From: Macrostomum hystrix
Lineage: Eukaryota > Platyhelminthes > Macrostomidae
Length of the DNA: 64,000 nucleotides
Direction of reading: 5' to 3'
Assembly (NCBI GenBank): GCA_950097015.1
Contig: CATNEN010000037.1
Span: 682,001 to 746,000 of the forward strand
Part shown: piece by piece, positions 22,266-34,235 of the stretch
Numbering within the stretch: position 1 is the stretch's first letter
Layout of the letters: every line of letters starts with the position of its first letter
The notes under the pieces: generated by a model
What the model saw: the letters and a program-made list of their open reading frames with translations, nothing else
Told to the model about the DNA's origin: nothing
Databases searched by the model: none
Made by a program: the position numbers and the translations under genes

Positions 22266-23430
22266 GGTTAAGTTTTTTAACTGAATGTCAGCTTAATTTT
22301 AGGTAATTTGACTTACATTATTAACAAAAAACTAAACTTAGTTTAGCCTAAGAAACGGTGTGCTCAAACAATATTCCGATGCTATTAAAACAGGCAGGAT
22401 AATTTCATTTCCACATCAAAGGAGAGACCGCATAGTAGTTGGTTCTATTGTACGAGCAAAGAATTGACCCCGGAAAGAATAAATCACTGATCAATGTAGT
22501 CGGGTGCACCTTTTATTGGGTCCCAGCAATGCAATATACAATACTACTAGCAATATATAAACTAGAAAATACTTCACAAGCTGCAGCCAGAAAAGCCGGG
22601 AAGAAAATAGATTCCGGATCAAATAAAGTATGCTTTAATTTGGAATCAATTTGCAATGTAAAGTACATTCGAACGCCAATTTACATCTCCTATAGATCTA
22701 CAAGTAATACGTGCTCACAAGGCGGATCAAAGAGCGACGAGTCGTTTTCGTTTATAAACACTTCATCCCTATAGCCGATAGGGCTTTGGGGACCTAGGGT
22801 CAGCGCGCTCATTTTTTCATTTCCTCCATAGGGAATGGTTCTCATCATCTTTGGCTCGCTACCCGATTCCCTCTCCCCAAACACACACACTCACACAGCA
22901 GCAATGCCCTAGCTCCGTCTCCAATGCAATGTCTTGTGTGTCTCGTGGGCCGCTAGTGATAAACACTGAAGCCATCGGATGCAGGGCGGGGGTGGGCCTG
23001 CCGCTTGCCGTGTCGCATGCGACAAACTCATTTTCCCCTCGGATTCCGTTCTCTCCTCATCCTCGCCACTTCAGCCTTACGTATTCTGTCAGCGGCCTGC
23101 TAGTTTGGCCCACAGATGGGCGGGCGGGTTGGCTGGCTGATTTGCTGACTGGCCACGCTGCAATTGGAGAACTGCACGGAGACAGAGGCAGAGAAACTCA
23201 GCGGAGATGAGAGGGGACACAGAAGCGCACCCGGGGCCTCTCCCGGCTCTTTCTGGCCAAATCCCTGCGCATAGAAATAAAAGTTACAGAGCGGGCACAT
23301 AATCACCGAAGGTAATTATATATTCGCTTGTAGTTTTTGTCGAATCTTCATCCGCGCCATCCGTCAAAATAAACACTTTGAGTTCACCTGACGGTGTTTC
23401 AGCCCCAGAAACTGTAGATCAGTGAGCGTC
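22266..23430. other. Upstream region of the NOS1AP homologue
   Basis: Unique sequence that becomes GC-richer towards 23.0 kb, with a short CA microsatellite near 22.88 kb. A 111-codon open frame at 22439-22774 has no recognisable domain. At 23401-23402 a pyrimidine-containing tract ends in GTGTTTCAG, 28 nt before the NOS1AP ATG. It is a candidate 5'-UTR or trans-splice acceptor. Confidence 0.45.
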
Positions 23431-25408
23431 ATGTCGGAAGACTGCGCAGTTGACGACGCCTACCCGATGCACTCGGAGGAGGCCTTCTACCGGGGCATCC
23501 AGTACGAGGCGCGCTACATCGGCAGCATGGACGTGGCCAGGCCGCAGAGTCGTGCTGAGATTGTAGCCGCAATGCGTCGAGTTCGCTTCGAGTTCAAAGC
23601 CAAGGCCGCCAAGAAGCGCAAGGTGGTCATCGCCATCTCGCTTGACGGCGTCAGCTTGATCTTCAAGCGACCGCCGAAGCCTTGGCACGAAGGCGTCGGT
23701 GGTGGCGGCGGCGCTGCTGGAGGCTGCGGCCAGCTGCTGATGCACCACCCCATCTACCGCATCTTCTACGTGTCGCACGACTCGCAGGACCTGAAGATAT
23801 TCAGCTACATCGCACGCGACAGCCACCGGAACGCGTTCAAATGCAACGTGTTCAAGGCCGCCAAGAAGGTGCAGGCTGTACGCATTGTGCGCACAATCGG
23901 CCAGGCCTTCGAGATATGCCACCAGCTGTCCATGGCGTCCAAGGAGCATCAGCAACAGCAGCAGCAACAGCAGCAGCTGAAGAAGCAGCAGCAGGCAGAG
24001 TCAGTGAAGTCGTCAGCCAAGTTGGAGACGCCGACGCCCCGAGAGCCTCAGCTGACCGAGTCGACGGTGTCCGTGGCCACCGAGACCTCGCCGAGCTGGG
24101 AGGAGCTGCAGCTGCTGATGCTGGCCGCCGCCGGCACTGACCCGGCAGGCAGCGACTCGAGCGAGGCCTGCGACTGCCAGACAATGCACTGGCGGCGCCA
24201 CAGCAGGCAGTTGATGCAGCAGAATCTTGAGCACCGGGCTCAGCAGACCCAGGCCGCTCTGGCCGAGGCGCAACTACTGCGCGATCAGCTGGCCGCGGAG
24301 TCCGCAGCCCGCACTGAGGCGCAGGCCAGGGCGCAGAGGCTGCTGGCGCAGAACCGCGACCTGCTGGATCACCTCAACCAGCTGGTGCATCGGACGCGAG
24401 CTTTGGAACTGCGATTGCATCATCAGCAGCAGCAGCAGCCAGCTGCGTTTAGGTCAGTCTTTGCTTAAACGGGATTTCCCAGTTTCTAAAAAATAATAAT
24501 TGCTGGGGCTGCAGGCAATGACATCAGTAGATCCGCAGCCAGCGAGATGGCAATCCTGAGCACACACGCACACAGATACCGTACGCAGGCACACACTCAC
24601 ACAGCGGGCTGCGCCTAACTTTCTCATCGTCAGGCAGTGTGCACTCTCACTGTGCCTTGGAGGTTGGCTCTCAAGGGCGTAAATTGCACGACAAGCCACC
24701 TAGCCTTCTCTCCGCGGCTGCGCCCCAAATTAATGGGGCAGCAGAGCATTCCGTGATTTTAAGAAGTGCAAAGCCGAGAAATGTCTCCCCCCCACATCCA
24801 TAAAAAGATAACGGTATAATTCGTCCCATTTGTATGGCTTCAATAAAGAGCTTACAGATTTCTTCTCATCATCCACCAGATGCTCAAGTAGTCAGTCATC
24901 CTATGCCACATTGCGAAGTGAATCTCAGCAGCAGCAACAGCAGCAGTCACTTCGCCAGCCAGCCACTCGAGCTAACAATGATTCCTTTGAAAACGACTAT
25001 AATGACGATGTGTCGCCGGACTCCGGGCACAAGGAGATGAGCTCCGACAGTTTGTCGCAGGCGTTGAGCCTCACGCTGGAGCCGACAGGAGCTGCGGCTC
25101 CACCGCCGCCACCACCGCAGATGCAGCAGAGACGCACTGTGCCGACGCCGGGCAGTCTAGACTGCAGGCCACACAGCTGGAAGCCGGCTGCTTCCGCCGC
25201 AGCTCCGGCCGACGCAGTCCAAGTCTCCTCGCTAATGGTCGCAGCGGCCACCAACGCTGCAGCGGCATTGTCAGGACCTGCAGTGACTTCTTGCTGGTCG
25301 GAGCGGTTCGATGCGGACGAGCCGTCGACTCTGCCGACCGCGGTGGCCGCCCACCTCAACCACTCTTTCGAGTGGAGCGGAGAAGCCGCAGGGGGACCGC
25401 GGAAATAA
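23431..25408 (+). CDS. NOS1AP: NOS1AP/CAPON-like PTB-domain adaptor
   Basis: Two exons, 23431-24452 and 24880-25408, join in phase 2 and give about 516 residues. Residues about 14-170 form a PTB domain of the NOS1AP type: GSMDVARPQSRAEIVAAMRR, then PIYRIFYVSHDSQDLKIFSY, then RIVRTIGQAFEICH, with a Gly-rich insertion between the first two. Two poly-Gln tracts follow, then a coiled coil (about residues 265-335) with LLRDQLAAESAARTEAQARA matching the NOS1AP leucine/Ala-rich helix, then a Ser/Pro/Ala-rich tail. In vertebrates the family links nNOS, Scribble and dystrophin-complex proteins in neurons and muscle. The start is the ATG at 23431; GTG nine bases upstream is in frame but is not a likely start. 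The tail ends GGPRK and lacks the C-terminal PDZ ligand that binds nNOS in vertebrates. The 427-bp intron holds a reversed SINE. AATAAA overlaps the stop codon. Confidence 0.9.
24487..24692 (-). mobile_element. SINE family 1, 5'-truncated, in NOS1AP intron
   Basis: The reversed copy starts with the (ATT)n-like tail at 24487-24501, followed by the family-1 body including 'cagataccgtacgcaggc' and the 'gggcgtaaattgcac' segment. The tRNA head is missing, as expected for incomplete reverse transcription. It has diverged from the 6.1- and 62.6-kb copies. Confidence 0.8.
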
Positions 25409-25606
25409 ATAATACGCGAGAATGAATTTCCCAACTGTCTCTAAGCGCCGATATCGACGCCTCCGGTCCTTAAAGCTGAGCCATCGTGTCATTCTAACTT
25501 CTCGGAGCTAGACTTAACTGTAAATTATTGAATTGACTACTAATCCAAAAACTGATTATATTGTACAATCTACTTGCGCAAGGTTTACAAAATTCATCAC
25601 ACTCCC

Positions 25607-25850
25607 TGCCCCACCTCAAACCCCTGCCCCACCTCAAACCCCTGCCCCACCTCAAACCCCTGCCCCACCTCAACCCCTGCCCCACCTCAAACCCCTGCCC
25701 CACCTCAAACCCCTGCCCCACCTCAAACCCCTGCCCCACCTCAAACCCCTGCCCCACCTCAACCCCTGCCCCACCTCAAACCCCTGCCCCACCTCAACCC
25801 CTGCCCCACCTCAAACCCCTGCCCCACCTCAACCCCTGCCCCGCCTCACT
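25607..25850. repeat. 18-bp C-rich minisatellite
   Basis: About 14 copies of cccctgccccacctcaaa, some a base shorter. All three plus-strand frames stay open and produce Pro-rich shadow frames. It lies about 200 bp downstream of the NOS1AP stop codon. Confidence 0.94.
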
Positions 25851-26457
25851 CCTGGCGCAATCTTACTCTCGGCCCCACCTAACTCCGTCATGGTTCTCTG
25901 CACAGTCATACGAGAGTTATTTGTAACAAAGCCCTGCCATGTCCCAATCGTCTCTAAACCCTTGCACAACATCTTGCCACTGCTAAAATGAGATCCCTCT
26001 ATCGAACAAATTCTTACAATTAAGAAACGAATCCTTGTTTTTATCCTTGTTTTTTTGCCTATTAAAATGGGATTATGTTTTCTGTCTCATCCCAACTATC
26101 GGATTATTTTGCAATTTTGTCGCAGAAGCATTAATTTTTTATTTGCATTCATTTGCAATCGGTTCAGCAGCGAAGCTTTTGTTTATTTGCCTTGTTCAAT
26201 TACAAGCATAATTTTACTTTTAACTTGTCCAGCCTCTCCAGCTTCTATGCAACTGGTCGTCAATCGCGCCATACCTATTTATTGCATATTCTTACTACAC
26301 AGAAATACACTCTCTAACAATTTAACGAACAAGATTCGAACTACATAAAATGAAAAACATTAATAGAAACAAAGCTAGCTATTTCAAATCTCTAATCTGT
26401 GATTACGCTCGTAATCTAACTACTCCCAGCCAAATGTCACACATTGTTTTAAATCAC
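25851..26457. other. Spacer between two C-rich arrays
   Basis: Unique AT-rich sequence with a short degenerate edge of the preceding array. No gene recognised. Confidence 0.35.
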
Positions 26458-27165
26458 CCCGCCCCACCTCATTCCCTGCACCACCTCATTCCCTGCCCCA
26501 CCTCATTCCCTGCCCCACCTCATTCCCTGCCCCACCTCATTCCCTGCCCCACCTCATTCCCTGCCCCACCTCATTCCCTGCCCCACCTCATTCCATGCCC
26601 CACCTCATTCCCTGCCCCACGTCACTCCCTGCCCCACGTCACTCCCTGCCCCACCTCACTCCCTGACACACCTCATTCCCTGCCCCACGTCACTCCCTGA
26701 CACACCTCATTCCCTGCCCCACGTCACTCCCTGACACACCTCATTCCCTGCCCCACCTCACTCACTGACACACCTCATTCCCTGCTCCACGTCACTCACT
26801 GACACACCTCACCCCCTGCCCCACGTCACTCCCTGACACACCTCATTCCCTGCCCCACCTCACTCACTGACACACCTCATTCCCTGCCCCACCTCACTCC
26901 CTGAAACACCTCACTCCCTTCCCCACCTCACTCCCTGAAACACCTCACTCCCTGCCCCACCTCACTCCCTGACCCACCTCATTCCCTGACTTACGTCACT
27001 CCCTCCCCACCTCACTGCCTGCCCTTTCTCACTACCTGCCCCACCTAACTCCCCGACCCACCTCACTCCCTGCTCTGCATGACTTGCTGCCTCAACTCAT
27101 TCACTGCTCCACCTCACTCCTTACCCCACCTCACTCCCTGCTCAACCTCACTCCTTCTCGTACTT
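26458..27165. repeat. 17-bp C-rich minisatellite
   Basis: About 40 copies of ttccctgccccacctca, increasingly degenerate to the right (cacgtcactccctgaca, cacctcactcactgaca). It shares the word CTGCCCCACCTCA with the 25.6-kb array, so the two are probably related. Confidence 0.93.
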
Positions 27166-27779
27166 CTTTAATTTGTGGCGCTTGCATACGAAATACAGGA
27201 AATATACTAAAATTTACTCGGCCATACCATCAACTGCCTTCACCTGAACCCTTGAGCTCGCTCAATTAAGCTTCCTATAATTTTTTTCGTCTTGTCCTAC
27301 TCTCGCCTTGAAAGAGAAAGAAATTAAATTAGATTTCTCCCATTTTTAATGGGACCCGCCGCCTTGGGGGATAAAAAGGGGAGAAGAAGATTAAACGAGC
27401 GAAGCGGACTGAGAGAACGATTCAGCCGGCGATAACGAGCTGAAAATGAAGGCCTTCTCACTATTAGCAGACCTGCAGTCTTTCGCTGCATTTTTAAAGT
27501 CTCTGGGTCGACTCTACTCAGCCTGCCGGCCCAGTCAAAGCTGAGTAATGAAAAAAAGCGAAGCCTGCCTCACTAATGGGGTCGCGGACCGTCCTCGCAT
27601 CCTGCTCCACTGTGCTCACCTGAGCACCAATACTATTCCTAATTGACTTCGAGTAGACAAGCTTTGAAGAAGTCAAAGTAGTTCGGACGACACGCGAGGT
27701 GCTCTGTGCCGAACCCACTGCTCCGTGTTTGTCTACTCCCAGCATGCATCTCTTATTCGAACACTCTTACTCACCGTTC
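27166..27779. other. Spacer with a TATA-like box
   Basis: GGGGATAAAAAGGGG at about 27367-27381 resembles a TATA box in a GC-rich context. It is followed by a 32-codon open frame at 27446-27544. No domain supports a gene, so I record only a possible core promoter. Confidence 0.25.
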
Positions 27780-28135
27780 CTCTCATTTGTTCCCCTTAAC
27801 TCTGCTCCCCCTGCCACTGTTTTCTCCCCTACTGTTTTCTGTCCTCCTGTTCTCTTCTTCTCTTCTCCCCCTGTTCTCCTCTTCCCCTGTTCCCCTCTCC
27901 CCTGTTCCCATCTCCCCCTGTTTCACTCTTCCCCTGTTCCTCTCTCCCCTGTTCCCCTCTCACCTGTTCCCATCTCCCCCTGTTTCCCTCTTCCCCTGAT
28001 ACCCTCTCCCCTGTTCCCCTCTCCCCCCTGTTCCCCTCTCCCATGTTCCCCTCTCCCCCTGTTCCCCTCTCCCCTGTTCCCATCTCCCCCTGTTCCCCTC
28101 TCTCCCTGTCCCCTCTACAACTGTTTTCTCTCCCA
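27780..28135. repeat. Irregular polypyrimidine array
   Basis: Tandem but irregular C/T-rich units built on 'ctcccctgttcccct' with occasional 'catctccccctgtt'. It has strong purine/pyrimidine strand asymmetry, so non-B structure is plausible. The open frames through it are low-complexity artefacts. Confidence 0.85.
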
Positions 28136-29749
28136 CCGTTTTGTTACCGACTTTTCTCCTCTACTCTGCTCCCCTCTCGCCCGATCCCCCCTTCACTCTA
28201 CCAAGTTGTGGTTGTCAAATCGTCTGATTAATAAAAATAGAGTTCATGTTCTTCTGTTAACATTTGCTCGGCTAAGTCGTCAATGTTACCAACAGATTTA
28301 TCCTGTCAATCAAAGTCAAGTCGTGCATCTGATTTAATTTAATTGGCCAAATTTTGAACGAATCTGTCTCACATTGGTTCACATTAGGCCGAGAAACTCA
28401 TTCAAGGCTATGTGGACCAGCTGATTGTGTCTTTGATTTGACTTCAATGCGGGACCAATCCAGAAATTTTATTAACACAGCCGGGGCACAATGGCCCGGC
28501 TTGTCCCTTCCTGTCCGCTGACCTGCGGTGGAGAAAGGCGGATGCGGGAACACGAAAATGGTCGGTCACTTTTATGCTAATTTCTGGACCGGGCCCCTGA
28601 CCTGATCACAATGTCCAACGTCCAGCGCGAATTAAAAAACGATGACTATTTATTTATTTTATTTATCTATTTATCTATTCATTTTTATTTCTCTCTAACT
28701 GAGGCGTATAAGATCGATTAATCGACAAAAATACTTACGAAATGATTAGATGACGAGGGATTTCAGCCCCTTATTCAGTGCATACTTACTCGTACCGTTT
28801 ACCGAATCAAGAGATTTCTCATCGTCTAGAAATGATTTTTACTCCAAAAACGCCTGATTTCCTTTCTATCGCACAGGTTGGCTCTTGTTTATTAATCCCT
28901 ATATTATTAGGAAGTGCGATCAATAGCTGTGGCATGGGGAATTGTCAATCTGGCGAAATCCCACCACTCTAGTCGATATTTATTGCCAATCATGGCGCGC
29001 GTGCGTCAGATAGAAAATAATGATGAGGATTTGGCTGAACGCATTAAACAAATTGCTCATTTTCTGCTTCAAAGTCTCCAAAGCAATTTCTAATCTCAAT
29101 TTGACGGCGGTGGAGGGGACTTCTCAAGCCTGCCTGGGCGTGGCACAACTCTAATGGGATTCAACCAGAGCTTCCCCTTTAGTTCCCAAAGCAAGCTTTC
29201 AGCTTGTCAATCAATAGGTAGGTCCCCTCTCCGCTGTTTCTTCCGCAATAGAAAGCAGGCAAAAGGTTGTGACAGGTTTCAAATGCACTGCTCCGCTTTT
29301 GTATCGTCTTTTTTAAACGCAAGAAAAACTGTTGTTGTGATAAGGATTTCTTGTCAGAGTCAGACCCTCTGTCAGAGTGCAGCAGCATTCAAATGGGACT
29401 GCTGTGCTCAAATATGTGCTCAGGAGATATTTTAGAGCAAAGGTGAAACTGCTGCAATGAGGCGGCATTTCACATCGCTGCTCTTGAAAATTCTCTTTTG
29501 TACGGAGCAAAACAGAAATTGCTGAGGTCTATGCTAGAGAGCAATGGCGAGATGCAAGGTGAATGACTGCCAACTGGAGTCGGCTATGTCAAACTGAAGG
29601 AGCTGCTGTTTACTGAGCTGTCTGATCCAGAGAGTTCGACGAGACAAAAGTCCCCTTTAGCTGATAAGATCGACCAAACAATAAGGGATAAGAATAAGTT
29701 GCCGATGACAAAAGTGGCTCAGGATAAGAATATATGTTTTAGGTCAACA
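28136..29749. other. Unique spacer, no supported gene
   Basis: Mixed-composition DNA with a short TATT/TATC microsatellite near 28.65-28.69 kb. Short open frames show no convincing domain. Confidence 0.35.
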
Positions 29750-32525
29750 ATAAGTGTCTTTGAACAATGATACGCGTCTAAGGACAAGAAAAAGTGTCCA
29801 AGGACAAGAAAATGTGTCTGAGGTCAAGAATAAGTGTCTAATGACAAGGATAAGTACCTGAGGACAAGAATAACCGGCTGAGGACAAGGATAAGTGTCTA
29901 AGGACAATAATAAGTGTTTAATGACCAGAATAAGTGTTTAATAACCAGAATAAGTGTTTAATAACCAGAATAAGTGTTTAATGACCAGAATAAGTGTTTA
30001 ATGACCAGAATAAGTGTTTAATGACCAGAATAAGTGTTTAATAACCAGAATAAGTGTTTAATGACCAGAATAAGTGTTTAATGACCAGAATAAGTGTTTA
30101 ATGACCAGAATAAGTGTTTAATAACCAGAATAAGTGTTTAATGACCAGAATAAGTGTTTAATAACCAGAATAAGTGTTTAATAACCAGAATAAGTGTTTA
30201 ATAACCAGAATAAGTGTTTAATGACCAGAATAAGTGTTTAATAACCAGAATAAGTGTTTAATAACCAGAATAAGTGTTTAAGGACCAGAATAAGTGTTTA
30301 ATGACCAGAATAAGTGTTTAATGACCAGAATAAGTGTTTAATGACAAGAATAAGTATTTAATGACAAGAATAAGTGTTTAATGACAAGAAAAAGTGTCTA
30401 AGGACAATAATAAGTGTTTAATAACCAGAATAAGTGTTTAATGACAATAATAAGTGTTTAATGACAATAATAAGTGTTTAATGACAATAATAAGTGTTTA
30501 ATGACAATAATAAGTGTTTAATGACCAGAATAAGTGTTTAATGACAAGAAAAAGTGTTTAATGACCAGAATAAGTGTTTAATGACCAGAATAAGTGTTTA
30601 ATGACAAGAATAAGTGTTTAATGACCAGAATAAGTGTTTAATGACAAGAATAAGTGTTTAATGACCAGAATAAGTGTTTAATGACAAGAAAAAGTGTTTA
30701 ATGACCAGAATAAGTGTTTAATGACCAGAATAAGTGTTTAATGACAAGAATAAGTGTTTAATGACCAGAATAAGTGTTTAATGACAAGAATAAGTGTTTA
30801 ATGACCAGAATAAGTGTTTAATGACAAGAAAAAGTGTTTAATGACCAGAATAAGTGTTTAATGACCAGAATAAGTGTTTAATGACAATAATAAGTGTTTA
30901 ATAACCAGAATAAGTGTTTAATGACAATAATACGTGTTTAATGACCAGAATAAGTGTTTAATGACAAGAAAAAGTGTTTAATGACCAGAATAAGTGTTTA
31001 ATGACCAGAATAAGTGTTTAATGACCAGAATAAGTGTTTAATGACCAGAATAAGTGTTTAATGACAAGAAAAGTGTTTAATGACCAGAATAAGTGTTTAA
31101 TGACCAGAATAAGTGTTTAATGACAAGAATAAGTGTTTAATGACCAGAATAAGTGTTTAATGACAAGAATAAGTGTTTAATGACCAGAATAAGTGTTTAA
31201 TGACAAGAAAAAGTGTTTAATGACCAGAATAAGTGTTTAATGACCAGAATAAGTGTTTAATGACAATAATAAGTGTTTAATGACCAGAATAAGTGTTTAA
31301 TGACAAGAAAAGTGTTTAATGACCAGAATAAGTGTTTAATGACCAGAATAAGTGTTTAATGACCAGAATAAGTGTTTAATGACCAGAATAAGTGTTTAAT
31401 GACCAGAATAAGTGTTTAATAACCAGAATAAGTGTTTAATGACCAGAATAAGTGTTTAATAACCAGAATAAGTGTTTAATAACCAGAATAAGTGTTTAAT
31501 AACCAGAATAAGTGTTTAATGACCAGAATAAGTGTTTAATAACCAGAATAAGTGTTTAATAACCAGAATAAGTGTTTAAGGACCAGAATAAGTGTTTAAT
31601 GACCAGAATAAGTGTTTAATGACCAGAATAAGTGTTTAATGACAAGAATAAGTATTTAATGACAAGAATAAGTGTTTAATGACAAGAAAAAGTGTCTAAG
31701 GACAATAATAAGTGTTTAATAACCAGAATAAGTGTTTAATGACAATAATAAGTGTTTAATGACAATAATAAGTGTTTAATGACAATAATAAGTGTTTAAT
31801 GACAATAATAAGTGTTTAATGACCAGAATAAGTGTTTAATGACAATAATAAGTGTTTAATGACAATAATAAGTGTTTAATGACAATAATAAGTGTTTAAT
31901 GACCAGAATAAGTGTTTAATGACAAGAATAAGTGTTTAATGACCAGAATAAGTGTTTAATGACAAGAAAAAGTGTTTAATGACCAGAATAAGTGTTTAAT
32001 GACCAGAATAAGTGTTTAATGACAAGAATAAGTGTTTAATGACCAGAATAAGTGTTTAATGACAAGAATAAGTGTTTAATGACCAGAATAAGTGTTTAAT
32101 GACAAGAAAAAGTGTTTAATGACCAAAATAAGTGTTTAGTGACCAGAATAAGTGTTTAATGACAATAATAAGTGTTTAATAACCAGAATAAGTGTTTAAT
32201 GACAATAATACGTATTTAATGTCCAGAAAAAGTGTCTAAGGACAAGAAAAAGTGTCTGAGGACAAGAATATGTGTTTAATGTCCAGAAAAAGTGTCTCAG
32301 GACAAGAATACGCTAGTATGTGTTTAATGACCAGAACACGTGCTTGCGGACAAAAGGCGTCTCAGGTCAAGAATAAGCGTTTGAGGACAAAATTGTTAGA
32401 GGACAAGAATCTGTTTTAGGTCAAGAACAAGTGTCTAATAACAAGGATAAGTATCTGAGGGCAAGAATAACCGGCTGAGGACAAGGATATGTTCCTGAGA
32501 AAAGGTTATATGACTCAGGACAAGA
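29750..32525. repeat. 20-bp array, about 135 copies
   Basis: 2.8 kb of a 20-bp unit, atgaccagaataagtgttta, with interspersed variants ataaccagaa, atgacaagaa, atgacaataa and atgacaagaaaaag. An ordered run of variants near 30.06-30.45 kb reappears near 31.36-31.75 kb, about 1.3 kb apart, so a large internal segment was duplicated. Both ends decay into gtctaaggacaagaa-type units. Confidence 0.96.
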
Positions 32526-33570
32526 ATAAGTATATTTCTTTTCTGTCTACTATGAAAAGAGGTCAAGTGTGAGTCCCCTTGTCCCAACTCTTTCGAGCTA
32601 CAGACGGACAGATGCTCAACATTATTAGCTGATACGGCGAAGTTCTGTTGGTGCTTCTTCTCGTGCTTCTCTGTGCTTTGATCTCATCACGAAGGCGCCA
32701 ACGCAGTGTAATTAAAATCGATTTCCAATGCGATCGACAGCCCTCAGAGCAGAATAGTTGTTTGTCGAACTTTGACACGATCTCGTCAAATCAGCCATGC
32801 GGCCGTGATAAAGTTGCTGGCTGGTCTCAATTGGAATTGAATGAAACTGCAGACCACAGTGTTAATGCTGCAGACTAGCGGTGAGCTATAATATGAGTGC
32901 AGCATGAGATGCTTGAGTAGCAGTGACACCCAGAACCTGCTATAATTATCGAACGCGCTAAAGCCTCGGACTTTGCCAGCGCTGCTGTTGTGCCGTCGGC
33001 GGGGGGATCAGAGAGAAGCATTGATCGATGACGGAGCCAAGGGAGGGCCGCTGCAAGATTAATGACTCAACGGCTGCAGTCATGTCCTCGGCGGCCTACA
33101 CCGGCTTCTAGTCCACCCCTCTGTCGGATAAACTCTAGCAGCTATGCATTATTCAGCCAGTGAGACAGCATCCGACTGTAATCCTCCTTGGGATCTAGAG
33201 AAATCCCATGTGCGCATCCTGTTCTCATTCGATTGTCCCCTAAAGCTCTCCCTCCGTGCCAGTCATTGTCGGAGTTCAACCGATAATCCTGAATAAATAG
33301 ATAAATTTGCTTTAAAGCAGCGTGCCTTAAATACCAAATGCTGAGCTGTATGGGACAGATTCGATATTTGAGTTGCTTGTCAAAACTGATTTAATTTGAT
33401 CTGACGATTCTGATATAGGATGATGAGTTTGAACTGTTTCTTAGAAAACTTTTACATTTTGTTTCACCGTATCCGCTTGTTTTGTTTTACTGGCGCGAAT
33501 ATTTTGTTTAAGTAATGCGAACCTTTTGTAAATAATAGCGAAGAGGAGAATGAAGTTTTGTACACCAGAA
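32526..33570. other. Unique spacer with a possible membrane-protein exon
   Basis: At 32636-32878 an open frame encodes LLVLLLVLLCALISS followed by RRRQRS and a polar tail, the pattern of a transmembrane segment with a stop-transfer and a roughly 55-residue cytoplasmic tail. No partner exon or family was recognised, so it is not called as a gene. The rest holds nothing identifiable. Confidence 0.25.
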
Positions 33571-33892
33571 ATATAATTATTATTATAATAATTGATTACA
33601 CCTGCTTCAATTGGGCCAGATGTTGCAGCCGACAGCACAGCAGCAGCTATTGCGCGGTGCATCTGAACGCTGCTGCGTACGGCTGTTCAGTCCATGGACT
33701 GGGGGACGCCACTCCCACCCTCAATTACCACAGCTAATGCTGGTACCCATTTAATAGCTGGGTGAACTTTAGAAATGCAGAGTTAAGTAAGTGTCTTGCT
33801 AAAGGACACAAGTTGTTACAGTGGAGTCGGGAATCGAACCCCCGACCTTCAAGTCGAGAGTCCGACGCTCTAATCACACGGCTACTACCACA
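33571..33892 (-). mobile_element. tRNA-derived SINE, family 2
   Basis: On the minus strand the tRNA-like head starts near 33892 with GTAGCCGTGTGATTAGAGCG (A-box region) and GGGGGTTCGATTCCC (B box). It is followed by the body with 'tgtcctttagcaagacac', a word common in animal SINEs, and an AT-rich ATT/ATA tail at 33571-33594. It is full-length and distinct from family 1. A fragment of the same family lies at 62.5 kb. Confidence 0.8.
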
Positions 33893-33934
33893 CGAAAGAT
33901 AAGACAAGGAGAGTCAACTGTCGCTTGTATGCTG

Positions 33935-34235
33935 CCCGGAGTGAGGTGGGTAGATGCTGGGAGTGAGGTGGGTAGCTGCCTGGAGTGAGGTGGGTAGCTG
34001 CTGGGAGTGAGGTGGGTAGATGCTGGGAGTGAGGTGGGTAGCTGCGGGAGTGAGGTGGGTAGCTGCTGGGAGTGAGGAGGGTAGATGCTGGGAGTGAGGT
34101 GGGTAGCTGCCGCAAATGATGTGGGTAGCTGACGGGAGTGAGTTTGGTAGCTGCTGGGAGTGAAGTTGGTAGCTGCTGGGAGTGAGGTGGGTAGCTGCGG
34201 GAGTGAGGTGGGTAGCTGCCTGGAGTGAGGTGGTT
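33935..34235. repeat. 21/22-bp minisatellite, block 1
   Basis: About 14 copies of 'gggagtgaggtgggtagctg' plus one or two variable bases (ct, cg, c). The related block at 35.1 kb has essentially the same unit. Confidence 0.92.

Noticed and set aside
22439-22774. 111-codon open frame with a Lys/Ser-rich product
   Set aside because: No recognisable domain, no GC or codon signal of a coding exon, and no plausible partner exon.
23419-23967. 182-codon minus-strand frame opposite NOS1AP
   Set aside because: Shadow of the GC-rich sense exon; the sense frame matches a known family over its whole length.
25533-26700. Pro-rich and Cys-rich frames
   Set aside because: Low-complexity translation of C-rich arrays; open in all three plus-strand frames.
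27446-27544. 32-residue open frame resembling an NPY/NPF peptide (SFAAFLKSLGRLYSACRP) behind a TATA-like box
   Set aside because: The spacing from Tyr to Arg-Pro does not fit the family, the terminal Arg-Phe-Gly and a signal peptide are missing, and no good splice donor would supply them.
27699-28337. 212-codon Pro/Leu/Ser-rich frame
   Set aside because: Translation of a polypyrimidine array.
28491-28580. Short frame with CPLTCGGERRMRE resembling a thrombospondin type-1 repeat
   Set aside because: No conserved Trp residues and wrong cysteine spacing; too short to support.
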